From NCBI GenBank assembly GCA_963747535.1, contig CAVVFX010000015.1, positions 133,995-197,994 on the forward strand: 64,000 bases of DNA. Direction: 5' to 3'. The translations under genes and the position numbers were made by a program. Origin of the DNA: CAVVFX01 sp963747535. Lineage in GTDB: Bacteria > Acidobacteriota > Terriglobia > Bryobacterales > Bryobacteraceae. The first letter of the stretch is position 1. Every line of letters starts with the position of its first letter. A model generated the notes under the pieces. It saw only the letters and a program-made list of their open reading frames with translations. It ran no database searches and was not told where the DNA came from. Below are positions 1-8,826 of the stretch, piece after piece.

Positions 1-1097
1 TCTTCGCCAAAGTCATCACCGATGAAGGCATCTACGGCATCGGCGAAGGGACGCTCAACTACTTCGCCCGGACCATCGAAGCCGCCATCCACGAGCTGAA
101 GCCGCTCATCCTCGGCATGGACCCGTTTCAGGTCGAAACCATTTCGCAGCGGCTCATCCGCGACGTTTATTCCGAGGGCGCGCAGATTCACATGTGCGCA
201 GTCTCGGCCATCGAGATTGCGCTCTGGGACATTATCGGCAAGGCCTGCAATCAACCCATCTACAATCTGATGGGCGGACGCTGCCACGAGAAACTGCGGG
301 CCTACGCCAACGGCTGGTACCGCGGACCCCGCACTCCGGAAAGTTTCGCGGAGAAGGCGGAAACCGTCGCCGGCAGGGGCTATACGGCGCTCAAATTCGA
401 CCCCTTCGGAAGCGCCTGGCGCATGGTCTCGCGCGACGACTTCGATCTGGCCATCGACATCATCCGGGCCGTACGCGATAGCGTCGGTAAGTCGGTCGAT
501 CTTCTCATCGAAGGGCACTGCCGTTTCAATGTCCCGACCGCTATCCAGTTCGCCGAGGCGATGGCTGAGTTCCGCCCGGCCTGGTTCGAGGAGCCGGTGC
601 ACCACGCCAACATTACGGCGATGATCGAAGTGGCCCGTCGCAGTCCCGTACCCATTGCGACTGGCGAGAGCCTGTCCTCGAAACAGCAATTCGCCGAATT
701 ACTCAAGTACGATTGCGTGAATATTCTGCAACCCGAGCCCCTGAATCTCGGCGGCCTGTTCGCTACCCGCAAGATCTGCGACATGGTGGACGCGCATTAC
801 GGTGTAATTGCGCCGCATAGCGCGCAGGGTCCGGTGTGCTCGGCGGCTTGCGCCCAGTTGAACGCGTCCATCCCCAATTTCTTCATTCACGAGATTTTCG
901 ATGAGTTCAATGAGCCTTGGGAGAAGGAGATTGTCACCCATCCGGTCAAGGTGGTGAATGGTTATATCGAGATCTCCGACCGCCCGGGCCTGGGCCTGGA
1001 CCTGAATATCGAGGAAATCCTCAAGCACCCTTACCAGCAGGAGAACCATATTCCACTCTTTAAAGCAGGCTGGGAAAAGCGCCAGCCGCAGCGTTAG
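1..1097 (+). CDS. Enolase-superfamily sugar-acid dehydratase (mandelate racemase/galactonate dehydratase-like), 5' end missing
   Basis: The reading frame is open from the first complete codon at base 3, so the gene starts upstream of the window; the ATG at 117 is internal. The segment before it (TDEGIYGIGEG) is the normal N-terminal capping domain of the superfamily. The barrel domain shows the metal-ligand strand IEGHCRFN, the EEP motif (WFEEPVHHAN), GES (ATGESLSS) and a catalytic-His region (APHSAQGP). Members abstract a proton alpha to a carboxylate with Mg2+. The Glu-X-His arrangement and the C-terminal ISDRPGLGLDL resemble galactonate/mannonate dehydratases, so a cytoplasmic role in sugar-acid breakdown is likely. 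The exact substrate cannot be read from sequence. Confidence 0.85.
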   Translation, partial: FAKVITDEGIYGIGEGTLNYFARTIEAAIHELKPLILGMDPFQVETISQRLIRDVYSEGAQIHMCAVSAIEIALWDIIGKACNQPIYNLMGGRCHEKLRAYANGWYRGPRTPESFAEKAETVAGRGYTALKFDPFGSAWRMVSRDDFDLAIDIIRAVRDSVGKSVDLLIEGHCRFNVPTAIQFAEAMAEFRPAWFEEPVHHANITAMIEVARRSPVPIATGESLSSKQQFAELLKYDCVNILQPEPLNLGGLFATRKICDMVDAHYGVIAPHSAQGPVCSAACAQLNASIPNFFIHEIFDEFNEPWEKEIVTHPVKVVNGYIEISDRPGLGLDLNIEEILKHPYQQENHIPLFKAGWEKRQPQR

Positions 1098-1736
1098 CGT
1101 GAGCCCAGGACATGCGGCAAAAGCCGCCTTTCCGAGTTGTATCGCTTCGCCCACCCTTAGATTAATTTTTCTTCTTTTTCGAGGTTAAAGTTGCTATCCT
1201 GTGGGCAGTTGAAGTGGCGCGACCGGCGGGTAGCTGGCGAGTAATCGCGGCACCCGCCGGTTCTATCTAAGCCTCTATCTGTCTTTATACACTTGCACTC
1301 TAAATGTAAATTGCCAAATGGGGAGCGATACGCGCGCTCCGGAGATTTACGTATAGAATACGCTGGCACTGAAGCCACGGTCGTAGAGAAGACGAGAAAA
1401 TCCGTTATTAACCACCGTAGGTTGCGTATTAACGCCGATAACAACTTCATTTTCGATCCGTGTTCATCTGCTTTATCTGCGGCCGAGATTCTTTCCTAGC
1501 TTCCAACGCCGCAAGTCGACTCGTATCTGAAGGCGACCGCCGAGTCCCCAAAAATCGCGTACCGACTCCCTAAAGAAGGTGAGAAAAATCGATTCGCAGG
1601 CCAAAGGCCTACTCCACGGGATAACAAGTGCTGCTGAATCAATGTGGAGGGCCTTTGGCCTGCCTCTTACCGTTTCTAACCGTCGCGGCTCGGGCACAAT
1701 CGGGTTACGCGCAGAAGTTCGTGGCGTAGCATTGAA
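1098..1736. other. Non-coding stretch, 639 bp
   Basis: This lies between the dehydratase and the efflux adaptor. Short ORFs on both strands (for example 1293-1499 plus and 1157-1450 minus) have no recognisable protein features or ribosome-binding site, and I do not call them. The central part is more AT-rich than its neighbours. The only clear structure is the inverted repeat at 1597-1662. Confidence 0.5.
1597..1662. repeat. Inverted repeat around CAGGCCAAAGGCC
   Basis: The arm at 1597-1617 (CAGGCCAAAGGCC followed by TACTCCAC) is matched in inverse orientation at 1644-1662 (GTGGAG then GGCCTTTGGCCTG). The outer 13 bp are perfect and the inner part has a small slip. The loop is 26 nt. No T run follows, so it is not a typical rho-independent terminator. 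It may be a REP-like intergenic palindrome. Confidence 0.6.
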
Positions 1737-2747
1737 ATGATGACGTCGCGGAAATATGGAGGGACCGCGGAGGGCCTGGCGCTGGGCATCGCGCTCGCTT
1801 TAGGCCTGCTGGGCGGACTCCTTTTCAGTGTGTACCGGGCCAAGACAACGCAGTCTCCGCCGGCCCCTACGTCTCAGCAAGCCGCCCCCGCTGTGCCCAA
1901 GGAGACCGCTCTCGAGGGCCGGGTGGAAGCCGTGCACACGATCCCTGTGGGGGTGACGATCGCCGGCGAAATCGACTCATTCTCGGCTGAGGTCGGACAG
2001 GATGTCTTCGAAGGCCAGACCCTCGCCCGAATCTCCAACGAGGGTCTCCAAACCGGCTTCGAAACTGTGCAGCGCATCGTGCAAAATGCGGAGACCAAGC
2101 TGAACACGCTCGAAACCAGTATCAGTGCCGCACGGTTGGAAGTGGTGCGCGCCCGCGACGAATCGCTCAGCGCAAGTGAGGACCTCGGACACGCCTCAAA
2201 GGAATATGAGCGCCAGCGAGTGCTGAACGACGCGGGGGCAACACCACGCAAGACCTTCGAGAGGTCGGAGAAGGATTATGAATCCGCTAAAGCCAAAGCG
2301 GAGGCGCTCGCCGAACTCGCCCGCCACGCCGACGACCGGGTAGACGAACTCACCCGGGAGTACGATCTCACCAAGAAGACGCTGGAAGACAAGCGCAAGG
2401 AACTCGAAGAAGTGCAGGCGGCCGTGGCTGCGACCGAGGTTCGCGCACCCGTGAACGGCATCGTCGTAGCGCGTCAGGGGGAGATCGGCCAGACCATCAC
2501 GCAGGAGCAGGCGTCCGCGCTGTTTCGCATCGCGACCGACATTGCGGCGCTGCAGGCCGACTTCACTCCCGGCCCGACGATGAAGGCCGGCGATCCCGTC
2601 ACCATTAGTTTCACGGATGTGCCGGGGGATCCGATACCAGCCCGCATCGGTGAAATCAAGAACGGCCAGGCAAGGGCTGAATTCACCAGTGCGAATCCCG
2701 CGATCCGGCCCGGCATGTCGTGCGCGGTGCATACCACGATAAAATAA
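1737..2747 (+). CDS. HlyD/AcrA-type membrane fusion (periplasmic adaptor) protein
   Basis: 336 residues. One N-terminal membrane segment (about residues 13-33, Leu/Gly/Ala-rich) is followed by a proline-rich linker, a half lipoyl motif near residues 70-95 (GEIDSFSAEVGQDVFEGQ), a long charged hairpin of predicted coiled coil (about 105-230) and the second lipoyl half (APVNGIVVARQGEIGQ, about 238-253). A beta-barrel C-terminus completes the usual adaptor architecture. Such proteins link an inner-membrane pump to an outer-membrane channel. No pump or TolC gene is adjacent, so its partner is unknown. The fumarase gene starts 8 nt downstream and may be co-transcribed. Confidence 0.85.
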   Translation: MMTSRKYGGTAEGLALGIALALGLLGGLLFSVYRAKTTQSPPAPTSQQAAPAVPKETALEGRVEAVHTIPVGVTIAGEIDSFSAEVGQDVFEGQTLARISNEGLQTGFETVQRIVQNAETKLNTLETSISAARLEVVRARDESLSASEDLGHASKEYERQRVLNDAGATPRKTFERSEKDYESAKAKAEALAELARHADDRVDELTREYDLTKKTLEDKRKELEEVQAAVAATEVRAPVNGIVVARQGEIGQTITQEQASALFRIATDIAALQADFTPGPTMKAGDPVTISFTDVPGDPIPARIGEIKNGQARAEFTSANPAIRPGMSCAVHTTIK

Positions 2748-2755
2748 AAGTTCTC

Positions 2756-4273
2756 ATGCAATTTCTCAAGAACAGCCTCATCGAGTTGATCACTCAGACC
2801 TCGACCAATCTCCCGCCGGACGTGCGCGCTGCCATGGCCGCATCCGGGGCGAGCGAAACGCCGGGAACGCAAGCGTCGCAGGCCCTCGGCATCATCCTGG
2901 CCAACATCGATATGGCCAAGGACGACGAAGGCCCGATCTGCCAGGACACCGGAATGCCGACGTTTTTCGTGCATACGCCGGTCGGGGTGAACCAGATCGA
3001 GATCCGGAAGACGATTCGCGAAGCGGTCGCGGAAGCTACCCGGCGCGGCAAACTGCGTCCCAACTCCGTCGATTCCCTTACCGGAACGAACAGCGGCGAT
3101 AATCTCGGCACGGAGACTCCCGTGATTCACTTCGATCAGTGGGAGCAGGACGAAATCGAAGTCAAGCTGATGCTGAAGGGCGGAGGCTGCGAGAACAAGA
3201 ACATCCAATACTCGGTGCCCTGCACGCTCGAACACCTGGGCCGCGCCGACCGCAATCTCGAGGGTGTTCGCAAGTGTCTGTTACACGCGGTCTGGCAAGC
3301 GCAGGGACAAGGTTGCGCGCCGGGGGCACTGGGGGTCTGCATCGGCAGTGACCGGGCGCATGGCTACGACCTGGCGAAGCAGCAACTCTTCCGCACGCTC
3401 GACGACGTGAACCCGAATGTGGAGCTTGCCAGGCTCGAAGAAGAAGTGATGACGCAGGCCAATAAGCTCGGCGTCGGGGCGATGGGTTTTGGCGGACGCG
3501 TGTCGCTGATCGGCTGCAAGATCACGGCGGCGAACCGGCTGCCGGCGAGTTTCTTCGTATCGGTGGCGTATGAATGCTGGGCGTTCCGCAGGCTGGGCGT
3601 CCGGCTCGACGCGCAAGACGGCGCGATCACCCAGTGGCTGTATCGCGATCCGAGCCGGCAGGTGGAACGGATGGCGCAGTCGGAAGGCTTGCCGCTGACC
3701 GGCCGCGAGATCGTGTTGACGCCTCCGCTTAGCGAGGAGACGGTGCGCGCGCTCAAGGTGGGGGACGTGGTGCTGGTCAGCGGCGAGATGTACACGGGCC
3801 GCGACGCGGTGCACGCGTACCTGATGAAGAATCCGCCGCCGGTCGACCTGCATGGCGCGGTGCTCTATCATTGCGGTCCGGTGATGCTGAAAGAAGACGG
3901 CGAGTGGAAGGTAAAGGCCGCGGGTCCGACGACCAGCATCCGTGAAGAGCCTTACCAGGCCGACGTGATCCGCAAGTATGGCGTCCGGGCGGTGATCGGC
4001 AAGGGCGGAATGGGGGCGAAGACTCTGGCCGCCATGAAGGAATGCGGCGCAGTGTATCTGAACGGCATCGGTGGGGCAGCGCAGTATTATGCGCGTAGTA
4101 TTGAGAAAGTGCTGGACGTGAATCTCATCGAGTTCGGGATTCCGGAAGCCATGTGGCATATCCGCGCCAGGAATTTCGCCGCGATCGTGACCATGGATGC
4201 GCATGGCAACAGCCTGCATGCGGATGTGGAGAAGGCGACCGGGGACCGGCTTGAGGAACTGGCTGCGGTTTAG
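2756..4273 (+). CDS. Fumarate hydratase, class I (iron-sulfur), single-chain
   Basis: The protein from ATG 2756 has 505 residues. An upstream in-frame ATG at 2720 would overlap the previous gene and adds a non-conserved extension, so I chose 2756. The N-terminal catalytic domain has the three cysteines expected to ligate the oxygen-sensitive 4Fe-4S cluster: Cys62 (GPICQDTGM), Cys195 (GVCIGSDRA) and Cys274 (AYECWAFRR). The C-terminal domain (about 330-505) carries GPTTSIRE and IGKGGMG. Class I enzymes interconvert fumarate and malate in the TCA cycle; related chains use tartrate or mesaconate. Alpha and beta parts are fused, as in aerobic and eukaryotic-type class I enzymes. Confidence 0.92.
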   Translation: MQFLKNSLIELITQTSTNLPPDVRAAMAASGASETPGTQASQALGIILANIDMAKDDEGPICQDTGMPTFFVHTPVGVNQIEIRKTIREAVAEATRRGKLRPNSVDSLTGTNSGDNLGTETPVIHFDQWEQDEIEVKLMLKGGGCENKNIQYSVPCTLEHLGRADRNLEGVRKCLLHAVWQAQGQGCAPGALGVCIGSDRAHGYDLAKQQLFRTLDDVNPNVELARLEEEVMTQANKLGVGAMGFGGRVSLIGCKITAANRLPASFFVSVAYECWAFRRLGVRLDAQDGAITQWLYRDPSRQVERMAQSEGLPLTGREIVLTPPLSEETVRALKVGDVVLVSGEMYTGRDAVHAYLMKNPPPVDLHGAVLYHCGPVMLKEDGEWKVKAAGPTTSIREEPYQADVIRKYGVRAVIGKGGMGAKTLAAMKECGAVYLNGIGGAAQYYARSIEKVLDVNLIEFGIPEAMWHIRARNFAAIVTMDAHGNSLHADVEKATGDRLEELAAV

Positions 4274-5028
4274 GTCAAGAACACATTGGGCCACGAATGA
4301 ACACGAATGAACACGAATAAAACGAAGACAGGTCGGAGCACTACTGTCACTGGGACTTAACCGGCTAAAGTCTGCCCGATCCAGTGCGGTGGCGTGGCGA
4401 GTTACTCAAGACCTACGCAGGACCATTCTGGACAATGAAGGCGCGGACCGCAAGGGGTCCTTGTGCAACTTGATCGGCAACCTCCCGAGCGTGGCGTGAG
4501 CGCGCCCTCAGGTAAGACAACTCGAACGAAAAAAGAAATGGACGCCTATCCACTGGAATCCCTCCGCGTCCTCGGCGGTTCTCGGCGCCTCCGCGTTAAA
4601 ATCAGCGCCTGGATAAGCGCACTCACGTACGTCATCAGGATCCTGGAGCCCGGCCCGAAATCTTAAACGCGGAGGCGCCGAGAACCGCCGAGGACGCGGA
4701 GGATCAATGTGATGATGCCGAATCGTCTCGGATCGCGACTTTGACGGAAGTTCAATTTGTAGCAATGCCACTTATTTCATGACCGCTCCCGCGCCTCATC
4801 TGAGAGAGCCCTCGTTCGGTCTTTTGGCCGGTATAAAGCGACTTCTCGTCTCGCTCGCGGCCTGACTAACGCGTAGACTGCGGCCGAGCCGTTGTTATCC
4901 GCGAGCGCCATGGCAGCGCCTTCAGCCGGGAAGCGCGCAACTTAGCGTATCCCTACGCCATCCACTGAATCCCTCAGCATGGCGACGCCGTTTCTGCTAC
5001 CGTAGTAACAAGCCGAAAACTATCCTTC
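4274..5028. other. Non-coding stretch, 755 bp, with repeats
   Basis: No gene is supported here. It holds three near-identical 10-bp units (ACACGAATGA type) in tandem at 4291-4320 and the long inverted repeat at 4561-4702. ORFs at 4463-4666 and 4508-4771 run through the inverted repeat arms and have no protein-like composition. The last 250 bp should contain the infC promoter, but I see no clear -35/-10 pair. Confidence 0.55.
4561..4702. repeat. Perfect 37-bp inverted repeat, 68-nt spacer
   Basis: The arms at 4561-4597 and 4666-4702 are exact reverse complements over 37 bp. Each arm is itself built from CGCGGAGG/CGCCGAG-like units (for example CCGCCGAGGACGCGGAGG). Units of this type are, to my recollection, common between genes in soil acidobacteria and verrucomicrobia. 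The repeat could fold into a very stable cruciform or RNA hairpin. It is not followed by T residues. Confidence 0.9.
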
Positions 5029-5649
5029 ATGATTCCAGGAAGAAACTTCCCACCGCGCCGGCCGACTCGCCGCGAAAATGTCAATGAATCCATTCGAGTA
5101 AGAGAGGTCCGGGCCGTTTTTCCGGACGGCACCGCTGAAGTCATGCCGACCGCCATGGCGTTGCGCAAGGCTCAGGAGTTGGGTCTCGACCTGGTGCTGG
5201 TCTCGCCGACGGCGGTTCCGCCCGTCGCCAAGGCCATCGACTACGGGCACTATCAATACGAGCAGAAAAAGAAGCAGCACGACGCTCGCAAGAAGCAGCA
5301 TGTGGTCCAGGTGAAGGAATTGAAATTCCGTCCCAATACCGACGATCACGACTACGACTTTAAAAAGAACCACGCGATCCGCTTCCTCAAAGAAGGCAAT
5401 CGTGTGAAGGCCGTGGTGCAGTTCCGGGGACGGGAAATCGCTCATACCGACTTGGGCAAAAAGCTGCTGATCCGGTTTGCCGAGGACCTTGCCTCCTTTG
5501 GCGCCGTGGAGGGCATGCCGCGGCTCGAAGGCCGCAACGCGCATATCCTGATCAGTCCGGTCAAGGTTGCCGTCGCGAAACCCGAAAAGGGCGAAAAGCA
5601 CGAGAAACACGACAAAGAAAAGCCCGCCAGCCCTGACCGGCCGGCTTAA
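5029..5649 (+). CDS. infC: Translation initiation factor IF-3
   Basis: 206 residues with the standard IF-3 layout: an N-terminal domain (about 14-85; NVNESIRVREVRAVFPDG), a basic linker helix (YEQKKKQHDARKKQ, about 80-95) and a C-terminal domain (about 98-182; KELKFRPNTDDHDYDFK, RGREI). A Lys/Glu-rich tail of about 20 residues extends past the usual end. IF-3 binds the 30S subunit and controls start-codon selection and subunit separation. The customary followers rpmI and rplT are not downstream here. The ATG at 5029 is the first in-frame ATG. infC often uses AUU, but no better upstream start is apparent. Confidence 0.95.
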   Translation: MIPGRNFPPRRPTRRENVNESIRVREVRAVFPDGTAEVMPTAMALRKAQELGLDLVLVSPTAVPPVAKAIDYGHYQYEQKKKQHDARKKQHVVQVKELKFRPNTDDHDYDFKKNHAIRFLKEGNRVKAVVQFRGREIAHTDLGKKLLIRFAEDLASFGAVEGMPRLEGRNAHILISPVKVAVAKPEKGEKHEKHDKEKPASPDRPA

Positions 5650-5741
5650 GAAACTCCAGCCACCTCACACGAACGCAGCTTTCCTTGCGGTCCGGCGTAT
5701 TGCCGGATTTCAAATCGCATCTACCATTGTGTACTCTTTGG

Positions 5742-5747
5742 TATACT
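5742..5747 (+). promoter_or_regulatory. Possible -10 box (TATACT) for the JAMM gene
   Basis: TATACT lies about 46 nt before the proposed TTG start at 5793. The -35 region at the right distance (around 5719-5724) is a poor match, so this is only a weak candidate. Confidence 0.3.
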
Positions 5748-5792
5748 TTCGTAGGTGGTTGCCTTGAGTAGCGCTAGAATGCGAATTGACAT

Positions 5793-7241
5793 TTGGAAGA
5801 AGCTAAACCACAAACCCTGCTCTGGGCGGCGCCAGAATGCCCTTTTCGTGTAACGGTCACGGCGCCCATTCTGAACGAGATCCGCATCCTGGCAGTCGAG
5901 GCTTTTTACTCCGTACCGCGCGGCGGCGTAGAAATCGGCGGCGTGTTTTTTGGAGTCCGCAAGCCTGATGCGATTCACATTCAGGCCCATCGTCCGATTC
6001 ACTGCGAATACTCGACCGGTCCGTCCTTCACGCTTTCGGTAAAGGATCAACTGGGCCTCTCCGGCATTCTGGATGGGACCCCAACCGACCCCGACCTCGC
6101 CGGGATGACGCCTCTCGGATGGTATCACTCGCATACCCGTTCAGAGATCTTCCTTTCGCCGGTCGATCTCCAGCTCTACAGCGATTTCTTTCCCGAAAAA
6201 TGGCAGGTCGCTCTCGTTCTGCGGCCGGCCAACCTGCAGCCCACGCGGGCCGGTTTTTTCTTCCGGGACAAGCGGGGCAACCTGAAATCCGATTCGCCCG
6301 TTCAGGAATTCAATCTGGAACCGCCGGACTTCGGACTCCCGGTTCTCGACACGAATGATGCAGTAGGGGGTCCGCTAGAGGCGCCGGCCACCCGGTTACC
6401 GGTCCATCTACCCTTGCCGGTGGTGTCCGCAGCGGCGGCGGCGAGCATGCCATCCGTAGTGCTCGCGCGTCCGACTGCGCAGGAATGGCCGCCTCTGCCT
6501 CCACCGGAAGTTTCTCCCGCAGTAGTCGCCGCCGAGGCCCGTAACGGCTCCGTAGCCATGGCGGCAGCGGCGCCAGATGCCATCTTCCAGCAAGATGCGC
6601 CTACGCCGCCATCCGAGGCTGCACCCAAGACAATCGAAATCGGGCTTCCCAGTTTCGATTACGCCGAATCGGTAGCCCGTGAGAAAAGAAAAACCAGTTG
6701 GATTTGGGCCTTAATCCTCGTGCTTCTATTGGGCAGCGGCGGAATTACGGCCTTCCTCAAGTGGGGCAGAGTCGCCAAGCCGGGGGGCCTCGGGCTGGAG
6801 ACTTACGACGTTAACGGCGCATTCCTGATTCGCTGGGACCGGATGTCCAGTGCGATCACTCGGGCCAGTCACGCCACACTCGAAATCGATGATGGCGGGG
6901 AGAAGGTTCCTCCCATCGATTTGGGCCCCGGAGAACTCGCGTCTGGCGGTTACGGCTATTTGCGGCGAGCGGCTCGGATTTCGGTCCACATGGTGGTCGA
7001 TGGACCCACGCCGGTGGAAGAATACTCGAACTTCAAGGGCGTCCAGGTGGTGGCTTCTCAACCGTCAAAGACTCGCGAACACCCAGACGGTCTGGCTCAG
7101 GCCCTGGCGGAAAATGAGCATCTGAAAACCGAACTCATCAACGAGAGCATGCAGTCTTCCGAATTGCGCCGCGAGATCGCTAAGCTGCGCAGCCAACTGG
7201 CTGAAGATCGCGCCAAAATTAATCCCGACTCGCTTCGGTAG
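5793..7241 (+). CDS. JAMM/MPN-domain metalloprotease-like membrane protein
   Basis: 482 residues from a TTG codon. An in-frame TGA at 5787 rules out any start further upstream than 5790. Residues about 20-170 form an MPN domain with a complete JAMM zinc signature: Glu47 (GGVEIGG), then His112-X-His114 and Asp125 in HSHTRSEIFLSPVD. A Pro/Ala-rich linker (about 190-290) leads to one transmembrane segment (about 300-322). A C-terminal domain follows, ending in a predicted coiled coil (about 437-478). JAMM enzymes cleave isopeptide or peptide bonds, typically next to ubiquitin-like or sulfur-carrier proteins. No ubiquitin-like, E1 or E2 gene lies nearby, so the substrate is unknown. Confidence 0.75.
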   Translation: MEEAKPQTLLWAAPECPFRVTVTAPILNEIRILAVEAFYSVPRGGVEIGGVFFGVRKPDAIHIQAHRPIHCEYSTGPSFTLSVKDQLGLSGILDGTPTDPDLAGMTPLGWYHSHTRSEIFLSPVDLQLYSDFFPEKWQVALVLRPANLQPTRAGFFFRDKRGNLKSDSPVQEFNLEPPDFGLPVLDTNDAVGGPLEAPATRLPVHLPLPVVSAAAAASMPSVVLARPTAQEWPPLPPPEVSPAVVAAEARNGSVAMAAAAPDAIFQQDAPTPPSEAAPKTIEIGLPSFDYAESVAREKRKTSWIWALILVLLLGSGGITAFLKWGRVAKPGGLGLETYDVNGAFLIRWDRMSSAITRASHATLEIDDGGEKVPPIDLGPGELASGGYGYLRRAARISVHMVVDGPTPVEEYSNFKGVQVVASQPSKTREHPDGLAQALAENEHLKTELINESMQSSELRREIAKLRSQLAEDRAKINPDSLR

Positions 7242-7272
7242 CAAAAACCGCGGAGTTCATGCGTTATATGCA

Positions 7273-7340
7273 TTCATCCCTGCTATTTGTTGCCGCTTTG
7301 GGTTACGAAACGCCAAAAAGCCCTAAATAGCAGGGATGAA
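7273..7340. repeat. 16-bp inverted repeat between convergent genes
   Basis: TTCATCCCTGCTATTT at 7273-7288 is the exact reverse complement of 7325-7340, with a 36-nt loop. It sits between the converging JAMM and phosphatase genes, where a bidirectional 3' hairpin would be useful, but it lacks T runs. The right arm continues into CGCAGATGAA, a phrase found in dispersed repeats of many soil bacteria (from memory). Confidence 0.6.
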
Positions 7341-7393
7341 CGCAGATGAAAACCTGCCCTGTGAAACGCGTGTAAGCGCTGTACTGGCTGGTT

Positions 7394-8260
7394 TTACCGC
7401 GCGGTGACGGCGGATGCAGCCGCCTTTTCGATCTTCCCCGAATCCACGGTTTGTCCCGTCCGCGAAATGGTCTGAAAATAAAGCTGATCGCCGGCGATTT
7501 CCATCAGCATGAAACACCGGTCGGTATCGAAGCCCTTGGCCATGTGAACTGAAGGCCGCAGATTATGGGGCCGTAACTGGCCCGCGTTCCCCAGCACAAA
7601 ATAGTAAATACCGTTAATGGGCTTAAGCCGTTCGTAGACGTGCTCGTGCCCGGAAAGTACCAGCCGGACTCCGGTTGCCGTAAAAATTGGCACCAAGCGA
7701 GCGCGCAGATCCACATCCGGACCGTGAAATGCGGCGTCCGAATAAAGCGGATGGTGGAAGAAGCAGACCTTCCACGCCGCGTCCGATTTCCCCAGGTTCT
7801 CCTTCAACCATGCCAGTTGTTCCGGGTCCATGTAGTTGCTGTCCAGGGCGAAAAACTGCGCGTTGCCGTACCTGAAATCGTAATAGCGCTTCTCATGCAT
7901 GTTGAACGGCTTATAGAGACGCTCGTTGGTTCTGTCGTGATTGCCGAGGGAGGCGTAAAACTTCACTCCGGCGTCCAGCAGCGGCTTGTAGGGTTCTTCG
8001 AACTTCCGTTTGAAATCCGCGGGACTGTGACTGCCGTAGATGTTGTCGCCCAGCATCAGTACAAAATCGAATCCCACCTTTTCGCGGTACGCTGCCATCT
8101 GCTGCGCGACCTCGTATTCCGGTCTGGCGCCGGTTCCGCTGTCTCCAATGACCGCAAATCTGACCGACTTGGGAATCAGCGGCAGGGTAATATCGGCGCC
8201 CCGCGCAAGCGCGCCGGCTGCCAGGAGTGTCACGAGAAAAGAAACCACTGTGCGTCGCAT
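7394..8260 (-). CDS. Secreted metallophosphoesterase (purple-acid-phosphatase/calcineurin-like)
   Basis: 288 residues with an N-terminal signal peptide (about 1-21, ending ALARGAD). All five metallophosphoesterase motifs are present in order: GDSGTG, GDNIYG, GNHD, HHPLY and SGHEHVYER. These supply the two-metal site. The family hydrolyses phosphomonoesters or diesters, and the signal peptide points to the periplasm or outside. Its stop lies 17 nt downstream of the end of a small gene on the same strand only in reverse order: the gene 8278-8826 and the PLD-like gene 8823-9959 precede it, so the three may form one minus-strand operon. Confidence 0.88.
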   Translation of the reverse strand: MRRTVVSFLVTLLAAGALARGADITLPLIPKSVRFAVIGDSGTGARPEYEVAQQMAAYREKVGFDFVLMLGDNIYGSHSPADFKRKFEEPYKPLLDAGVKFYASLGNHDRTNERLYKPFNMHEKRYYDFRYGNAQFFALDSNYMDPEQLAWLKENLGKSDAAWKVCFFHHPLYSDAAFHGPDVDLRARLVPIFTATGVRLVLSGHEHVYERLKPINGIYYFVLGNAGQLRPHNLRPSVHMAKGFDTDRCFMLMEIAGDQLYFQTISRTGQTVDSGKIEKAAASAVTAR

Positions 8261-8277
8261 GAGCGCGGATCAGGTCC

Positions 8278-8826
8278 TCACGGACCAACGTTGGTCATGT
8301 AATCGATGATCAGGTTGTCCTTAGTATCCAAGAGTATCAGGGTACGGCTGACAAACCGGTATTCAATGTCGGGTGGAAGGTGCGGCAGGTTGAGCAGGAT
8401 GGAAGGCGGCGTCGATTGCAAAGGAGTAGCCGCCGGATAGGGGTGGTTGATCTGCGGTTGTCCCGCGACCGGCTCGGCATCTCTTAAACTCTTGCGAATT
8501 CTTGCGGCATCCTGGGGCTGCATGGCGAACCCCATGAGGCGTCGAAACTCTTTGTCGACGGGCGGCGTGAATATATCGCCCTGCCTGGCGGCCTTCCGCG
8601 CCCTCATCATCGCCTCGGCGAGCTCATGCTGGTAGTGTGTAATTCTTTCCACGGATTCGGTGGCACGCAGCTTCGGAAGTTTGGCTTCTTCCGTCTTGCG
8701 CAATTGCATATAGTCCGCCACGCGCTTTTCGAAGTCCTGGATGATGGCCGAGTCCGGGTTCACGGGATCGCCATGAACGCGTACCAGCGCGACCGCCGCA
8801 AGCATGAACGGAAGCGCGCGTCTCAT
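8278..8826 (-). CDS. Small secreted protein of unknown function
   Basis: 182 residues. A signal peptide (about 1-19, ALPFMLAAVALVRVHG) is followed by a helical charged region and a proline-rich stretch (about 120-140). The C-terminus has alternating beta-like segments (EYRFVSRTLILLDTKDNLIIDYM). I do not recognise the family. Its start codon overlaps the stop of the PLD-like gene by 4 nt (ATGA), which argues for translational coupling. The phosphatase gene follows after 17 nt. The context suggests a periplasmic accessory to one of these hydrolases, but this is inference. Confidence 0.7.
   Translation of the reverse strand: MRRALPFMLAAVALVRVHGDPVNPDSAIIQDFEKRVADYMQLRKTEEAKLPKLRATESVERITHYQHELAEAMMRARKAARQGDIFTPPVDKEFRRLMGFAMQPQDAARIRKSLRDAEPVAGQPQINHPYPAATPLQSTPPSILLNLPHLPPDIEYRFVSRTLILLDTKDNLIIDYMTNVGP

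Noticed and set aside
1157..1499. Small ORFs (97 and 68 codons) between the dehydratase and the adaptor
   Set aside because: No start signal, no recognisable domain, and the two overlap on opposite strands.
4463..4771. ORFs on both strands across the 4.5-4.8 kb gap
   Set aside because: They read through both arms of the 37-bp inverted repeat; composition is repeat-derived and no ribosome-binding site or protein motif is present.
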